From Candidatus Nanoarchaeia archaeon (GTDB lineage: Archaea; Nanobdellota; Nanobdellia; SCGC-AAA011-G17; JACPNG01): DNA of 49,987 bases. The position numbers and the translations under genes are program-made. Every line of letters starts with the position of its first letter. The stretch's first letter is position 1. The notes below the pieces were generated by a model that searched no databases, had not been told where the DNA came from, and saw nothing but the letters and a program-made list of their open reading frames with translations. The stretch is from positions 1 through 49,987 of the forward strand of contig JAQTOC010000007.1 of assembly GCA_028713535.1 (NCBI GenBank), in the 5' to 3' direction. Positions 10,179-19,953 of the stretch are shown here, one piece after another.

Positions 10179-11291
10179 ATGACCAAACAAATAGTAACGC
10201 CCTGGGAAGTTAAAGGAGATATAGATTATAATAAATTAATAAAAGAATTTGGTTTGTCTCCGCTTCATGAACTTCCAGATGTTTTTAACAAAGAATTGTT
10301 ATTCAGAAGAAAAGTCATTTTTGCGCACAGGGATTTTCAGAAAATTATTGAATCTGTAAAAAATAAGAAAAAGTTTGTTATGATGACTGGCTTGATGCCA
10401 ACTGGAAAATTCCATCTTGGCCACATGATACTTGCCAAACAAATGATATTCTACCAGAAGCTTGGAGCAAAAATATACATAGCTGTTGCAGACCTGGAAG
10501 CATTTCACGCAAGAAACCAGTCTTTGGAAGAATCAAGAAAAATAGCCATAGAACAATACATAACAAATTATATTGCTCTTGGCTTAAAACCAGAAAATTG
10601 TGAAATTTACTTCCAAAGCGAAAGGTCAAAAGACGGAAAAAAAGCAAACGCTTATTATAGATTGCAAAACCTTCTTGCAAAACATGCCACTTTTAACGAG
10701 TTCAAGGCTGTATATGGCTCAATAACTCCTGGAAAAATGCTGTCTGCTTTATTGCAGGCCTCAGACATGCTGCATCCTCAGCTGCCAGAATTTGAAGGAA
10801 CAATTCCTGTTGTTGTTCCTGTGGGTGCAGACCAAGATCCTCACTTAAGATTAGCCAGGGACATAGCAAACAGAATAAAAAGCCCGAAGTTTATGCAGTT
10901 AAGCTCAACCTACCATTTATTTATACCCGGTCTTAAAGGCGGTAAAATGTCTGCTTCAGATCCCACATCTTATATAGCCCTAACCGATACTCCAGAAGAA
11001 GCCACTCTTAAAATCAAAAAGTACGCCTTTTCAGGGGGTCAGAATACCCTAGAAGAACACAGGAAAAAAGGAGGAAACCCGGAAAAGGATGTTTCTTTCC
11101 AGTACCTAAGAACCATTTTTGAAGAGAATGACACAAGATTAAAGAAGGTTTATGATGACTATAAATCAGGAAAACTGCTCTCAAGCGAGTTAAAAAACAT
11201 GCTAATAAACAAAATAAGACCATTCCTTGAAGACCATCATAAAGAGCGTAAAAAGGCAGAGAAGCAGCTAAAAGCGTTCGGATTGGACTAA
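10179..11291 (+). CDS. trpS: Tryptophanyl-tRNA synthetase, archaeal/eukaryotic type
   Basis: MTGLMPTGKFHLGHM (HIGH region), GGKMSASDP (KMSKS region); ATG at 10179 preferred over the ORF start at 10053, which lies inside the upstream permease. Confidence 0.93.
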   Translation: MTKQIVTPWEVKGDIDYNKLIKEFGLSPLHELPDVFNKELLFRRKVIFAHRDFQKIIESVKNKKKFVMMTGLMPTGKFHLGHMILAKQMIFYQKLGAKIYIAVADLEAFHARNQSLEESRKIAIEQYITNYIALGLKPENCEIYFQSERSKDGKKANAYYRLQNLLAKHATFNEFKAVYGSITPGKMLSALLQASDMLHPQLPEFEGTIPVVVPVGADQDPHLRLARDIANRIKSPKFMQLSSTYHLFIPGLKGGKMSASDPTSYIALTDTPEEATLKIKKYAFSGGQNTLEEHRKKGGNPEKDVSFQYLRTIFEENDTRLKKVYDDYKSGKLLSSELKNMLINKIRPFLEDHHKERKKAEKQLKAFGLD

Positions 11292-11328
11292 AACATTACC
11301 ACCAGCAAGTTACTACAAAACCGAAAGG

Positions 11329-11338
11329 TTTATAAATA
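11329..11338 (+). promoter_or_regulatory. Putative BRE/TATA promoter of the trmB-family gene
   Basis: ccgaaaggTTTATAAATA followed by ctatatag before the CDS. Confidence 0.5.
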
Positions 11339-11384
11339 AATTCTATATAGTTTTGTTACCAATGAAGCACAAAAAGGAGCAAGA

Positions 11385-12176
11385 ATGATAGTTCAAGAAG
11401 AATTTTTAAAGAAGCTGAGAACAGCATTTGATCTTAATATTTATGAAGTAAAAATCTGGACTGCATTGCTATCCAGAGGATTAGCAACTGCTGGTGAACT
11501 TTCCGATATAAGCGGAGTTCCTAGATCCAGGACTTATGATGTTTTAGAATCCCTTGAAAAAAAGGGTTTTGTCTTGATGAAACTGGGCAAGCCAATAAAG
11601 TATTTAGCAATAGAACCAAATGAAATTGTAAAGAGAGTAAAGAAAGTTATCACTCAATCAGTAGATGAAAAAATACAAAGCCTCGATAACGTCAGAAGCT
11701 CAAAGCTTTTCGAGGAAATTCAGAGCTTGTATTCCACAGGAATTAATCATGTTGATATTACTTTGCTTTCTGGAGCAATAAGAGGAAGAAATAATATTTA
11801 CAGCCATCTTGATACCATGCTTAGAACTGCAGAAAAATCAGTATCACTTGTAACAACTTCAGATGGATTCATAAGAAAGCTTCCTTTGCTTGAAAAAGTT
11901 GCAAAGAAAAACAAGGACATAAAGATTAGGGTTCTAACCCAGTTAAACAAAGAAGCAAAAGACATGATCAAAAAAATTAATCCAAACATAAAGATAAAGG
12001 AAACTCCAGACATACACGCAAGGTTTGTAATCATAGACAACAAGGACCTTATGTTTATGGTATCTGATGACAAGTTAACCCATGAGTCTTATGACAACAG
12101 TGTCTGGGTAAACACACCATTCTTTGCTTCTGCATTAAACAACTTGTTTGAGCAGGCATGGAACAAGATAAAGTAA
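11385..12176 (+). CDS. TrmB family transcriptional regulator
   Basis: N-terminal HTH (LNIYEVKIWTALLSRGLATAGELSDISGVPRSRTYDVLESLEKKGFV) plus C-terminal PLD-like TrmB domain. Confidence 0.88.
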   Translation: MIVQEEFLKKLRTAFDLNIYEVKIWTALLSRGLATAGELSDISGVPRSRTYDVLESLEKKGFVLMKLGKPIKYLAIEPNEIVKRVKKVITQSVDEKIQSLDNVRSSKLFEEIQSLYSTGINHVDITLLSGAIRGRNNIYSHLDTMLRTAEKSVSLVTTSDGFIRKLPLLEKVAKKNKDIKIRVLTQLNKEAKDMIKKINPNIKIKETPDIHARFVIIDNKDLMFMVSDDKLTHESYDNSVWVNTPFFASALNNLFEQAWNKIK

Positions 12177-12226
12177 GTCTTGTTTAAACAAAAACATTAA
12201 TAAACAACGTCTTTATTTTCTTATTT

Positions 12227-13735
12227 ATGGATATCAACAAACTAGCAGAGTCCCTGCATCCATTAGAAAGAAAGATACTTCCTCATTTAAAAGAAAAAAT
12301 AACAGATAAGGAACTAGAAAAAAAATCAAGATTACAGTACATAGAAGTTTCAAGAGCACTGCAATGGCTCGAAAATAAAGGAATAATAAAAATAAAACAA
12401 GAGCTAAAAGAAGTTATTTCCTTGGATAAAAATGGTGAAAGATATCTTAAGCATAATTTGCCTGAAAAAGCATTTCTAGAGACAATAAAAAATAATCCTT
12501 TATCTTTAAATGAAATAGAGACAAAAGCAAAACTGGACAAGCAGGAATTGAATATTTCAGTTGGTTTATTAAAAAAACATGCTTATATAGAATTCAAAGA
12601 AGGAAAACTTTCAATAACTCAAAAAGGAAAAGAATTTCTTAAAGATGATTCTGAAATAAAATTCCTTAAATCCTTACCATTGGAAGTTTCAAAAGTGGAT
12701 AAAAAAATCCTTAAAGAACTTTCTGAAAGAAAAGAAATAATAAAAACAGACACAGAAAAAACAAAAGTAATTGAACTGACTGATCTGGGTGAAAAGATAA
12801 CAAAAGTAAAATTAGATGAAAACCTAATGGAATCAGTAACTCAAGACATGCTTAAGGATTCTTCCTGGAAAGACAAAAAGTTCAGAAGATATGACATTAA
12901 GCTACCAGTCCCAAAAATCTATCCTGGAAAAAGACATTTTGTCAATCAGGTAAACGAATATACAAAAAGAATCTGGTTAGATCTAGGATTCAAAGAAATG
13001 ACGGGTCCATTATTAAATACATCATTCTGGAATTTCGACGCTTTATTTACAGCACAGGATCATCCGGTAAGGGAAATGCAGGATACTTTTTTCATTAAAA
13101 ACCCAAGATATGGAACCTTGCCAGATAAAAAACTGGTAAATAATGTAAAAAAAGTCCATGAAGGTAACTCTGACATAGATAGTCTAGGTTGGCAGTATTC
13201 ATGGGATGAAAACGAAGCAAAAAGAAACGTTCTAAGAACCCATACAACAGTATTAAGTGCTAAAACATTAAACTCATTAAAAAAAGAGGATTTACCTTTA
13301 AAATTCTTCGCTGTGGGAAAATGTTTCAGGAATGAAACTCTGGACTGGTCTCACTTATTTGAGTTCAATCAGACAGAAGGCATTGTCATAGATAAGAATG
13401 CCAATTTTAGAAATTTGTTAGGATATCTAAAACAGTTCTTCAGAAAGATGGGATATGAAAAAGCAAGATTCAGGCCAGCTTATTTCCCATATACAGAATT
13501 CAGCATAGAAATAGACATATTTGACACTCAGCGTCAAAGATGGATTGAATTAGGCGGAGCAGGAATTTTAAGACCAGAAGTAGTTGTTCCTTTACTCGGA
13601 GAAGATGTTCCTGTTCTAGCATGGGGTCCTGGAGTTGACAGAATCATGACAGCAGTTTACAAATTAAAAGATGTAAGAGAATTGTATAAAAATGATTTAA
13701 AACAACTAAGGGAAATAAAAATCTGGATGAAATAA
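12227..13735 (+). CDS. pheS: Phenylalanyl-tRNA synthetase alpha subunit
   Basis: Class II motifs: FNFDALFTAQDHPVREMQDTF, LRTHTTVLSAKTL, WIELGGAGILRPEV; adjacent to pheT. Confidence 0.95.
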   Translation: MDINKLAESLHPLERKILPHLKEKITDKELEKKSRLQYIEVSRALQWLENKGIIKIKQELKEVISLDKNGERYLKHNLPEKAFLETIKNNPLSLNEIETKAKLDKQELNISVGLLKKHAYIEFKEGKLSITQKGKEFLKDDSEIKFLKSLPLEVSKVDKKILKELSERKEIIKTDTEKTKVIELTDLGEKITKVKLDENLMESVTQDMLKDSSWKDKKFRRYDIKLPVPKIYPGKRHFVNQVNEYTKRIWLDLGFKEMTGPLLNTSFWNFDALFTAQDHPVREMQDTFFIKNPRYGTLPDKKLVNNVKKVHEGNSDIDSLGWQYSWDENEAKRNVLRTHTTVLSAKTLNSLKKEDLPLKFFAVGKCFRNETLDWSHLFEFNQTEGIVIDKNANFRNLLGYLKQFFRKMGYEKARFRPAYFPYTEFSIEIDIFDTQRQRWIELGGAGILRPEVVVPLLGEDVPVLAWGPGVDRIMTAVYKLKDVRELYKNDLKQLREIKIWMK

Positions 13736-13736
13736 A

Positions 13737-15383
13737 ATGACTATGATTAAAGTTAGCAAAAGAGAACTGGTCAAACTAATTGGTAAATCATTAGATGATG
13801 AAACATTAAAAGACAGGATAAGCATGATTGGAACTGATTTAGAACATGTTCAGGATGATGAGGTTTCAGTGGAAATTTTCCCGAATAGACCAGATATGTT
13901 ATCGTGCCAAGGATTAGCGAGAGCCTTATCCTCGTTTATTGGGGTTAAAACCGGATTAAGAAATTATAAAATCCAGAAATCAAACAAACAATTACTCGTT
14001 GATAAGTCTATAAAAGATATAAGACCGTATACAGCATGCGCAATCATAAAAAACCTAAAGCTTAATGATGAAAAATTAAAAGAAATAATTGATATTCAGG
14101 AAAAACTGCATATTGGTATTGGAAGGAACAGGAAAAAGGTTGCAATAGGAATTTATCCTTCTGAAGTTATTTCCTATCCAATAAGGTTTGAAGCATTAGC
14201 TCCGGAAAAAATAAGATTCAAGCCATTAGAATCAAACATAGAAATGTCAGCTAAGGATATATTGGAAAAACATCCAAAAGGAAAGGAATACGCTCATTTA
14301 TTAGAAGGAAAGGAAAAATATCCTATCTTCATCGACTCTAAAAATAAGATTTTATCTATGCCTCCAATAATTAATTCCAATGATACAGGAAAAGTAACAG
14401 AATCAACAAAGGAAATATTCATAGAATGTTCTGGTTTTAGTTTTGAATCCTGTAAAATAACTTTAAACATTCTAGTTACAATGTTCGCAGACCTTGGCGG
14501 GGAAATTTATTCTATGGATTTAATATATCCAGATAAAACCTACGAAAGTCCTGATTTAACTCCAAGAAAGATGAAGTTAGATGTTAACTACATAAATAAA
14601 CTCACTGGTTTAAACCTAAGCGAAACAGAAATAAAAGAACTTCTGGAAAAGATGGGCTTTGGCTATGAAAATAAAAAAGTTTTAGTTCCTGCTTATAGAT
14701 TAGATATTTTGCATCAGATAGATCTTGCAGAAGAAGTAGCAATTGCTTATGGTTATGAAAACTTCATAGAGGAGATTCCAAACGTTTCAACAATAGGCGA
14801 AGAAAGTCCATTAGAGATATTTAAGAAAAAAATAGTCTACTTATTGACCGGATTGGATTTAATTGAAACAAATACCTATCATTTAACTAACTTAAACGAC
14901 CACAATGAAAAAATGGATAATAAAACAGAGGTTGTTGAAATACAGGAAACAAAAAGTTCTGAATATTCTGTCTTAAGATCATGGATGATACCTTCCTTGT
15001 TGAAAGTTTTGTCTGAAAACAGGCATAACTCCTATCCTCAAAACATATTTGAGATTGGAACTACATTCAAGCTTAACAAAGAAACAGAAACCGGAGTGGA
15101 AGAATCCCAGAGATTGGCGGTTTTACTTTGTGATGCTAAAACAGATTTTACTCATATAAAACAAATCTTAGATGTAATTTTCTTAAACCTAGATTTAGAG
15201 TATTCAATAGAAGAAGCCGAACATAACTCTTTCATTCCTGGAAGAGTTGGTAGGGTTTCTGTAAAAGGAAAAAACATTGCCTATATTGGAGAGATTCATC
15301 CTAAAGTCTTAAGTAATTTCGGTTTGGAAAATCCTGTCGCTGCTTTAGAAATTAATATTACTGAATTATTCAAACTTATATAA
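13737..15383 (+). CDS. pheT: Phenylalanyl-tRNA synthetase beta subunit
   Basis: EIFPNRPDMLSCQGLARAL, PAYRLDILHQIDLAEEVAIAYGYENF, IGEIHPKVLSNFGL; archaeal-length 548 aa. Confidence 0.95.
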   Translation: MTMIKVSKRELVKLIGKSLDDETLKDRISMIGTDLEHVQDDEVSVEIFPNRPDMLSCQGLARALSSFIGVKTGLRNYKIQKSNKQLLVDKSIKDIRPYTACAIIKNLKLNDEKLKEIIDIQEKLHIGIGRNRKKVAIGIYPSEVISYPIRFEALAPEKIRFKPLESNIEMSAKDILEKHPKGKEYAHLLEGKEKYPIFIDSKNKILSMPPIINSNDTGKVTESTKEIFIECSGFSFESCKITLNILVTMFADLGGEIYSMDLIYPDKTYESPDLTPRKMKLDVNYINKLTGLNLSETEIKELLEKMGFGYENKKVLVPAYRLDILHQIDLAEEVAIAYGYENFIEEIPNVSTIGEESPLEIFKKKIVYLLTGLDLIETNTYHLTNLNDHNEKMDNKTEVVEIQETKSSEYSVLRSWMIPSLLKVLSENRHNSYPQNIFEIGTTFKLNKETETGVEESQRLAVLLCDAKTDFTHIKQILDVIFLNLDLEYSIEEAEHNSFIPGRVGRVSVKGKNIAYIGEIHPKVLSNFGLENPVAALEINITELFKLI

Positions 15384-15659
15384 ATACTTCTCTAAATCAA
15401 TCTTCCCGTTAATAACTTCAATGCCTTCTCGATTTAATCTTTTAATTTTTTCATCAACTCCAGAAGCATATCCTCCAAGTTCCCCGTTGCTCTTGACAAT
15501 CTTAAAGCAGGGAATGTTTTCTGGATCTTTATTCCTGTGCATAATAACTCCGATAACTCTAAAGGCTTTTGAATTTAATTTTCTAGCCAGATCTCCATAA
15601 GTGGTAACCTTTCCATAAGGAACCTGCTTTAACAGCTTAAAAACATCTTCTTCTTTCAT
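15366..15659 (-). CDS. MGMT/alkyltransferase-like family protein (PCFK active-site variant)
   Basis: VPYGKVTTYGDLARKL, RVIGVIMHRNKDPENIPCFKIVKSNGELGGYASGV; start set to the ATG of MKEEDVFK. Confidence 0.85.
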   Translation of the reverse strand: MKEEDVFKLLKQVPYGKVTTYGDLARKLNSKAFRVIGVIMHRNKDPENIPCFKIVKSNGELGGYASGVDEKIKRLNREGIEVINGKIDLEKYLYKFE

Positions 15660-15695
15660 AGAAAGATATAAAAAAGACAATAATATAAAAACCTT

Positions 15696-16415
15696 ATGAA
15701 AGCGATAATTCTTGCAGCAGGGTATGGTACAAGATTAAAGGAAATAGCAAAAGACCTCCCAAAAACACTCCTAAAGATAGGAAACAAGACTATCCTGGAC
15801 AGATTAATGGAAAACATAAAAAAAACAGAGATAAAAGAAATAATCATCGTAACAAATAACAAGTTCTACCAGAGTTTCAATGACTGGAAAAATAAAAATA
15901 ATCTAAACATAACCATAGTAAATGACAGAACAAATACTAATGAAGAAAGATTAGGAGCATTAGGAGACTTGCAGTTAGCAATTAAAAAATTAAACGTAAA
16001 AGAAGATATTTTAGTTTTAGGTTCAGATAATATTTTAAATTTTGAACTAACAGACATGCTAAATGAATTCAAAAAAGAAAGAACGATAATGGTTGCATTG
16101 GCAAAGCTAAGGAACAAAGAAGAACTAAAAAAGATGGGGGTAGTTTCAGTAAACAAAAAAAATGACATCGTTCTTTTCGAGGAAAAACCTCTAGAGCCAA
16201 AATCAGATTATGCGAGCACAGCAGTTTATATTTATCCAAAAGAAAAACTAAGTTTAATAGACGCTTATCTTAAAAATAAAAATAATCCAGAAGGTCCTGG
16301 CAACCTGCTCCAATATTACTACAATAAAGAAAGGATTCATTGTTTTATTTCAAAAGAAGATTGGTTTGATGTAGGTAGCGTAGAAGTCTATAATAAGGTA
16401 AAAAATGGAATATGA
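15696..16415 (+). CDS. Sugar-phosphate nucleotidyltransferase (NTP_transferase family)
   Basis: MKAIILAAGYGTRLKEIAKDLPKTLLKIGNKTIL, EDILVLGSDNILNFEL, WFDVGSVEVY. Confidence 0.88.
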   Translation: MKAIILAAGYGTRLKEIAKDLPKTLLKIGNKTILDRLMENIKKTEIKEIIIVTNNKFYQSFNDWKNKNNLNITIVNDRTNTNEERLGALGDLQLAIKKLNVKEDILVLGSDNILNFELTDMLNEFKKERTIMVALAKLRNKEELKKMGVVSVNKKNDIVLFEEKPLEPKSDYASTAVYIYPKEKLSLIDAYLKNKNNPEGPGNLLQYYYNKERIHCFISKEDWFDVGSVEVYNKVKNGI

Positions 16416-16653
16416 TCTAGAATTAGAAAAAGTTGCAAGAGAAATAATCAAAGCAAAAGCAAAGAAAGTACTAATCCAGCTGCCAGATGGATTAAAGCCA
16501 CAAGCTGCAAAAATAACAAAGTATTTAAAAGAAAAAACCCGAGCAGAGATATTCATTTGGCTTGGCTCATGTTTCGGAGCATGCGACACTCCAAACCTAG
16601 ATGGCTTTGATTTATTGATACAATGGGGGCATTCAAAGAATGGCAAAAGATGA
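16405..16653 (+). CDS. Dph2-like domain 1 only (truncated diphthamide synthase homologue)
   Basis: KKVLIQLPDGLKPQAAKI...GSCFGACDTPNLDGFDLLIQWGHS matches the N-terminal Dph2 pattern, but the ORF stops at 82 aa. Confidence 0.7.
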   Translation: MEYDLELEKVAREIIKAKAKKVLIQLPDGLKPQAAKITKYLKEKTRAEIFIWLGSCFGACDTPNLDGFDLLIQWGHSKNGKR

Positions 16654-16876
16654 ACAGGTTGGTTTTCATAAAGGAGCCTTGGCTACCTTGATAAAAGAAA
16701 GGCAGGAAATGACAAGGATAATAACAATCGTAGACCAGTTGATACAGATGCACATGAAGGCACTAAAAGACCTTGGCATAGATATTGAAAAAGAAGTTAA
16801 GGAAACAGAAGAGCTGATGAAAAAAAGCACAGAGCCTAAAAGAAAAGGCGAAGACATAGCTGATAAATTATTTTGA
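16640..16876 (+). CDS. Small helical hypothetical protein
   Basis: 78-aa ORF overlapping the end of the Dph2-like ORF in another frame; coherent helical composition. Confidence 0.65.
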   Translation: MAKDEQVGFHKGALATLIKERQEMTRIITIVDQLIQMHMKALKDLGIDIEKEVKETEELMKKSTEPKRKGEDIADKLF

Positions 16877-17905
16877 TTACTTATACCTTTCCTGCAAAAA
16901 AATATCCACGAGTAATTCTAATAAAGCCAGAATTAATGGGCCTAAAATAATGCCAATAAATCCAAACAAGAATACCCCCCCAAAACCTCCAACCAAAACA
17001 AGTGCTGGGTGTATGTTTGACTTGTCTCCAAGTATCTTTGGCTTTATTATGAGATCCAATAAAATATAAAGCAAAATAAAGCACACAACCGTCAGTAAAA
17101 TTCCTCCAGTCACATTCCCTTTTGAAATTTCAATTAAAACAACAGGAATCCAAACCAAAGCAGGTCCAACCAACGGCAAAACCGCAAATAAAAATGTTAA
17201 AAATCCAAATAGGAATATAGACCCTATGCTTGTCAAGCCAATAAGATTAAACACAAAAAATAAAATACAAACAGCAATCGCCTGCAAAAGAGCAACAAGA
17301 ATTAATCCAAAGAAGAATCCATCCAGAGTCATCTTTGATTTTTCAAATAGTTTTTCCTTGTAATCTTCCCTGAGAGGCAGTATTTCCTTGAATCTCTTAA
17401 TTAATTTTTCTCCATTCATAAGAGTAAAGAACATGACAAATAACAAGATAAAAACATTCAGAATCTGTCTTAATAAAGATCCGATGAATGAAGCAGAAGA
17501 GTCAACAAGGAATTTTAAAAAGCCCTGGAATCCAGAATGGAAATATGAGATTATTGCTGGGTTATTGAATATATTATTTAAAAAACTCCAGTCAGTCCCC
17601 TTCAAAAATTCAAAAACATCGTATATTTCCTCAGACAAGCTTAATAAACCAAAAAACAAAGGCACAACAATGACAATGATTGCCAGTAAGATTGTAACTA
17701 AAGCAGAGGCATCCTCCCTTTTTATCCATTTCTTGATTAATTTATACACAGGATATAAAAAATAAGACAGTACAAATGCAGCAAGCATGGTTACCAAAAA
17801 TGGCTTTACAATCAAAAAAGATAGATACAAAACTAACACAAAAACAAACAAAAACAAATACCAATGCCTGTTTTTTAGCTCCTGATCCATGCCTTTAAAA
17901 TACAC
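16877..17905 (-). CDS. AI-2E family transporter (PerM/UPF0118-like)
   Basis: Multi-TM; conserved C-terminal region LIIKPKILGDKSNIHPALVLVGGFGGVFLFGFIGIILGPLILA. Confidence 0.9.
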   Translation of the reverse strand: MYFKGMDQELKNRHWYLFLFVFVLVLYLSFLIVKPFLVTMLAAFVLSYFLYPVYKLIKKWIKREDASALVTILLAIIVIVVPLFFGLLSLSEEIYDVFEFLKGTDWSFLNNIFNNPAIISYFHSGFQGFLKFLVDSSASFIGSLLRQILNVFILLFVMFFTLMNGEKLIKRFKEILPLREDYKEKLFEKSKMTLDGFFFGLILVALLQAIAVCILFFVFNLIGLTSIGSIFLFGFLTFLFAVLPLVGPALVWIPVVLIEISKGNVTGGILLTVVCFILLYILLDLIIKPKILGDKSNIHPALVLVGGFGGVFLFGFIGIILGPLILALLELLVDIFLQERYK

Positions 17906-17972
17906 ATCAAACTATATAAAATTTTGCTAATAAAAGAAAAACCTTAAAAATAATGTTCAGCCCTTAATATGC

Positions 17973-18308
17973 ATGGAAAAAACCATTGTAGGCATAATTG
18001 AAGATGTCACGTTAATAGGAAAGAACAAAAGGCAGACATTTAAAGCCAAAATTGATACTGGAGCAACAAGAAGCTCGATGGACCTTAAGATAGCAACAGA
18101 TCTTAAACTTGAATTAACAGAAACAGTAACGATAAAGTCAGCAGAAGGAAGCTCAACAAGGGGCATTGTCATGGCCAAGGTAATTATCTCAGGCCGGGAA
18201 CTAGAAGCAGAGTTTACAATAGCAAACAGGTCTAAGATGAGCTGCCCAGTCCTGATAGGCAGAAATATTCTAAAGGAAAATTTTCTTGTGGATCCAAGCA
18301 GAGAATGA
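17973..18308 (+). CDS. Retropepsin-like protein, RimB/ATP-dependent zinc protease family
   Basis: KAKIDTGATRSSMD aspartyl-protease-like motif, CPVLIGRNIL; adjacent to an ATP-grasp RimK homologue. Confidence 0.82.
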   Translation: MEKTIVGIIEDVTLIGKNKRQTFKAKIDTGATRSSMDLKIATDLKLELTETVTIKSAEGSSTRGIVMAKVIISGRELEAEFTIANRSKMSCPVLIGRNILKENFLVDPSRE

Positions 18309-19366
18309 AACTAGCAGTGATAAGTTTGGGAGGGAAAAGCAGCATTGAAATAGTCAAATATGCAAAAGAATATTTTGATGAGGCAGAAAACATAGACCTA
18401 AGAAAAATAGCAGTCAACATAACCCCCCAAGGATCAAAAGTATTTTATGAAGCTCAGCCTTTGAAAGAATATGACTGCATTTATATAAGGGGTTCTTTCA
18501 GGTATGCATTATCACAAAAAGCAATAACTCATGCATTAGAAGGAAAATGCTACATGCCCATAAGCTCAGATGCTTTTATTTATGCTCATGACAAGTTCTT
18601 GACAACGATTCCATTGGAAAAAAACAAGGTGGAGTTTCCAGGAACTTATTTATGCTCCACAACCGAAGAATCAAAAAAATTGCTTGAAAGAGTGAACTAT
18701 CCGATTATAATAAAAATACCCTCAGGCACCCAGGGAAAGGGAGTTTTATTTGCAGATTCTCCAGAATCAGGAAAATCAATACTCGATACCCTTGAAATAT
18801 TCAACCAGTCCAACCTCATTCAGGAATACATTGAGACAAATGGCACAGACCTAAGAATAATTGTTGGCGGTGAAAAAGTTTTAGCCTCGATGAAGAGAAA
18901 AGCTCCGCTGCAGGAGATAAGGGCAAACATTCATTCAGGGGGTATGGGAGAAAAAGTTGAGATAACCGAAGACATAAGAGACCTAGCGATAAGGGCATCT
19001 CAGGCAATAAAAGCAGAACTATGCGCAATAGATATTCTTCAAGCAGGAATAAGAAATTATGTTCTTGAAATAAACTTGTCTCCTGGGTTGGACGGAATAA
19101 GCAATGCAATTGGAAAAAGGGTCGCAGAAGATGTAGCAAAGTTTCTTGCAAAAAAAACAAAAGAATACCTCGAAAAGAAAGAAAAAATTAAGGCAGGAGA
19201 ATCAACCGAAGATCCAGAAGAACGAAGGGAGATAATTACAAACCTAAAAATAAAGGAAGGCGTCATTAAACTACCTCAGGTTGTAACAAAACTAACTGGT
19301 CTGCTAAATAATGATGAAGTAAACATAATAACTAAGAAAGGTAAAGTAATAATCAAAAAATCCTGA
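18305..19366 (+). CDS. RimK-like ATP-grasp ligase
   Basis: PIIIKIPSGTQGKGVLFADS, LIQEYIETNGTDLRIIVGGEKVLASMKRKAP, EINLSPGLDGISNAIG; ATGA overlap with the upstream gene. Confidence 0.88.
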   Translation: MKLAVISLGGKSSIEIVKYAKEYFDEAENIDLRKIAVNITPQGSKVFYEAQPLKEYDCIYIRGSFRYALSQKAITHALEGKCYMPISSDAFIYAHDKFLTTIPLEKNKVEFPGTYLCSTTEESKKLLERVNYPIIIKIPSGTQGKGVLFADSPESGKSILDTLEIFNQSNLIQEYIETNGTDLRIIVGGEKVLASMKRKAPLQEIRANIHSGGMGEKVEITEDIRDLAIRASQAIKAELCAIDILQAGIRNYVLEINLSPGLDGISNAIGKRVAEDVAKFLAKKTKEYLEKKEKIKAGESTEDPEERREIITNLKIKEGVIKLPQVVTKLTGLLNNDEVNIITKKGKVIIKKS

Positions 19367-19426
19367 TTTTATCCTCTATACAGTAAATCCATAATGTTTA
19401 AATAAGTTTTTTCCTAAGGAATAACT

Positions 19427-19951
19427 ATGAAAAATGGAATATATTTTGTAATACTGCTGATACTGGTCCCGCTTGTGGTTGCAAAAACAGAATACATAGA
19501 CTTGGAAAAAGATCAAAGCTACAGGGTAAGCGACAGCAATATAACTCTTCTTAGTGTAAATTCAGAGAATGATAAGATTATTTTGTGTGTAAATAACAAC
19601 AAATATATCCTGTCAGAAGAATCATCAAGGAATCTTAAGAACCTTATAATAGATCTAAAGGATATTTACAACAACGATAAAGTAAGGTTAAAACTAGAAT
19701 CAAGCTGCAGCAACTGTATATGCAAGGAAGATTGCTCAAACATTGATTGTTATGGGAAAACAGCAGAAGAAGTTAAAGAAGAACCTCAAGAAGAACAGCC
19801 TGAAACAGAAGAAAAGAAAATAGAAGTTGAAGTAAAAGGATATAAACCAAAAATAGAAGAATCAAACGGAAATTTATTTATAATACCCACAATAATAATG
19901 TTAATCATTATAATAGTGACAGCAATATCTCTTAAGAAAAAGGAAGAGTAA
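19427..19951 (+). CDS. Secreted/membrane-anchored protein with Cys cluster and C-terminal TM
   Basis: N-terminal signal peptide, SCSNCICKEDCSNIDC cluster, acidic linker, C-terminal TM followed by KKKEE. Confidence 0.7.
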   Translation: MKNGIYFVILLILVPLVVAKTEYIDLEKDQSYRVSDSNITLLSVNSENDKIILCVNNNKYILSEESSRNLKNLIIDLKDIYNNDKVRLKLESSCSNCICKEDCSNIDCYGKTAEEVKEEPQEEQPETEEKKIEVEVKGYKPKIEESNGNLFIIPTIIMLIIIIVTAISLKKKEE

Positions 19952-19953
19952 GT

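Noticed and set aside
16640-16876. Idea that this ORF is the frameshifted remainder of Dph2
   Set aside because: It has its own ATG and a coherent helical sequence, with no resemblance to Dph2 domains 2 or 3.
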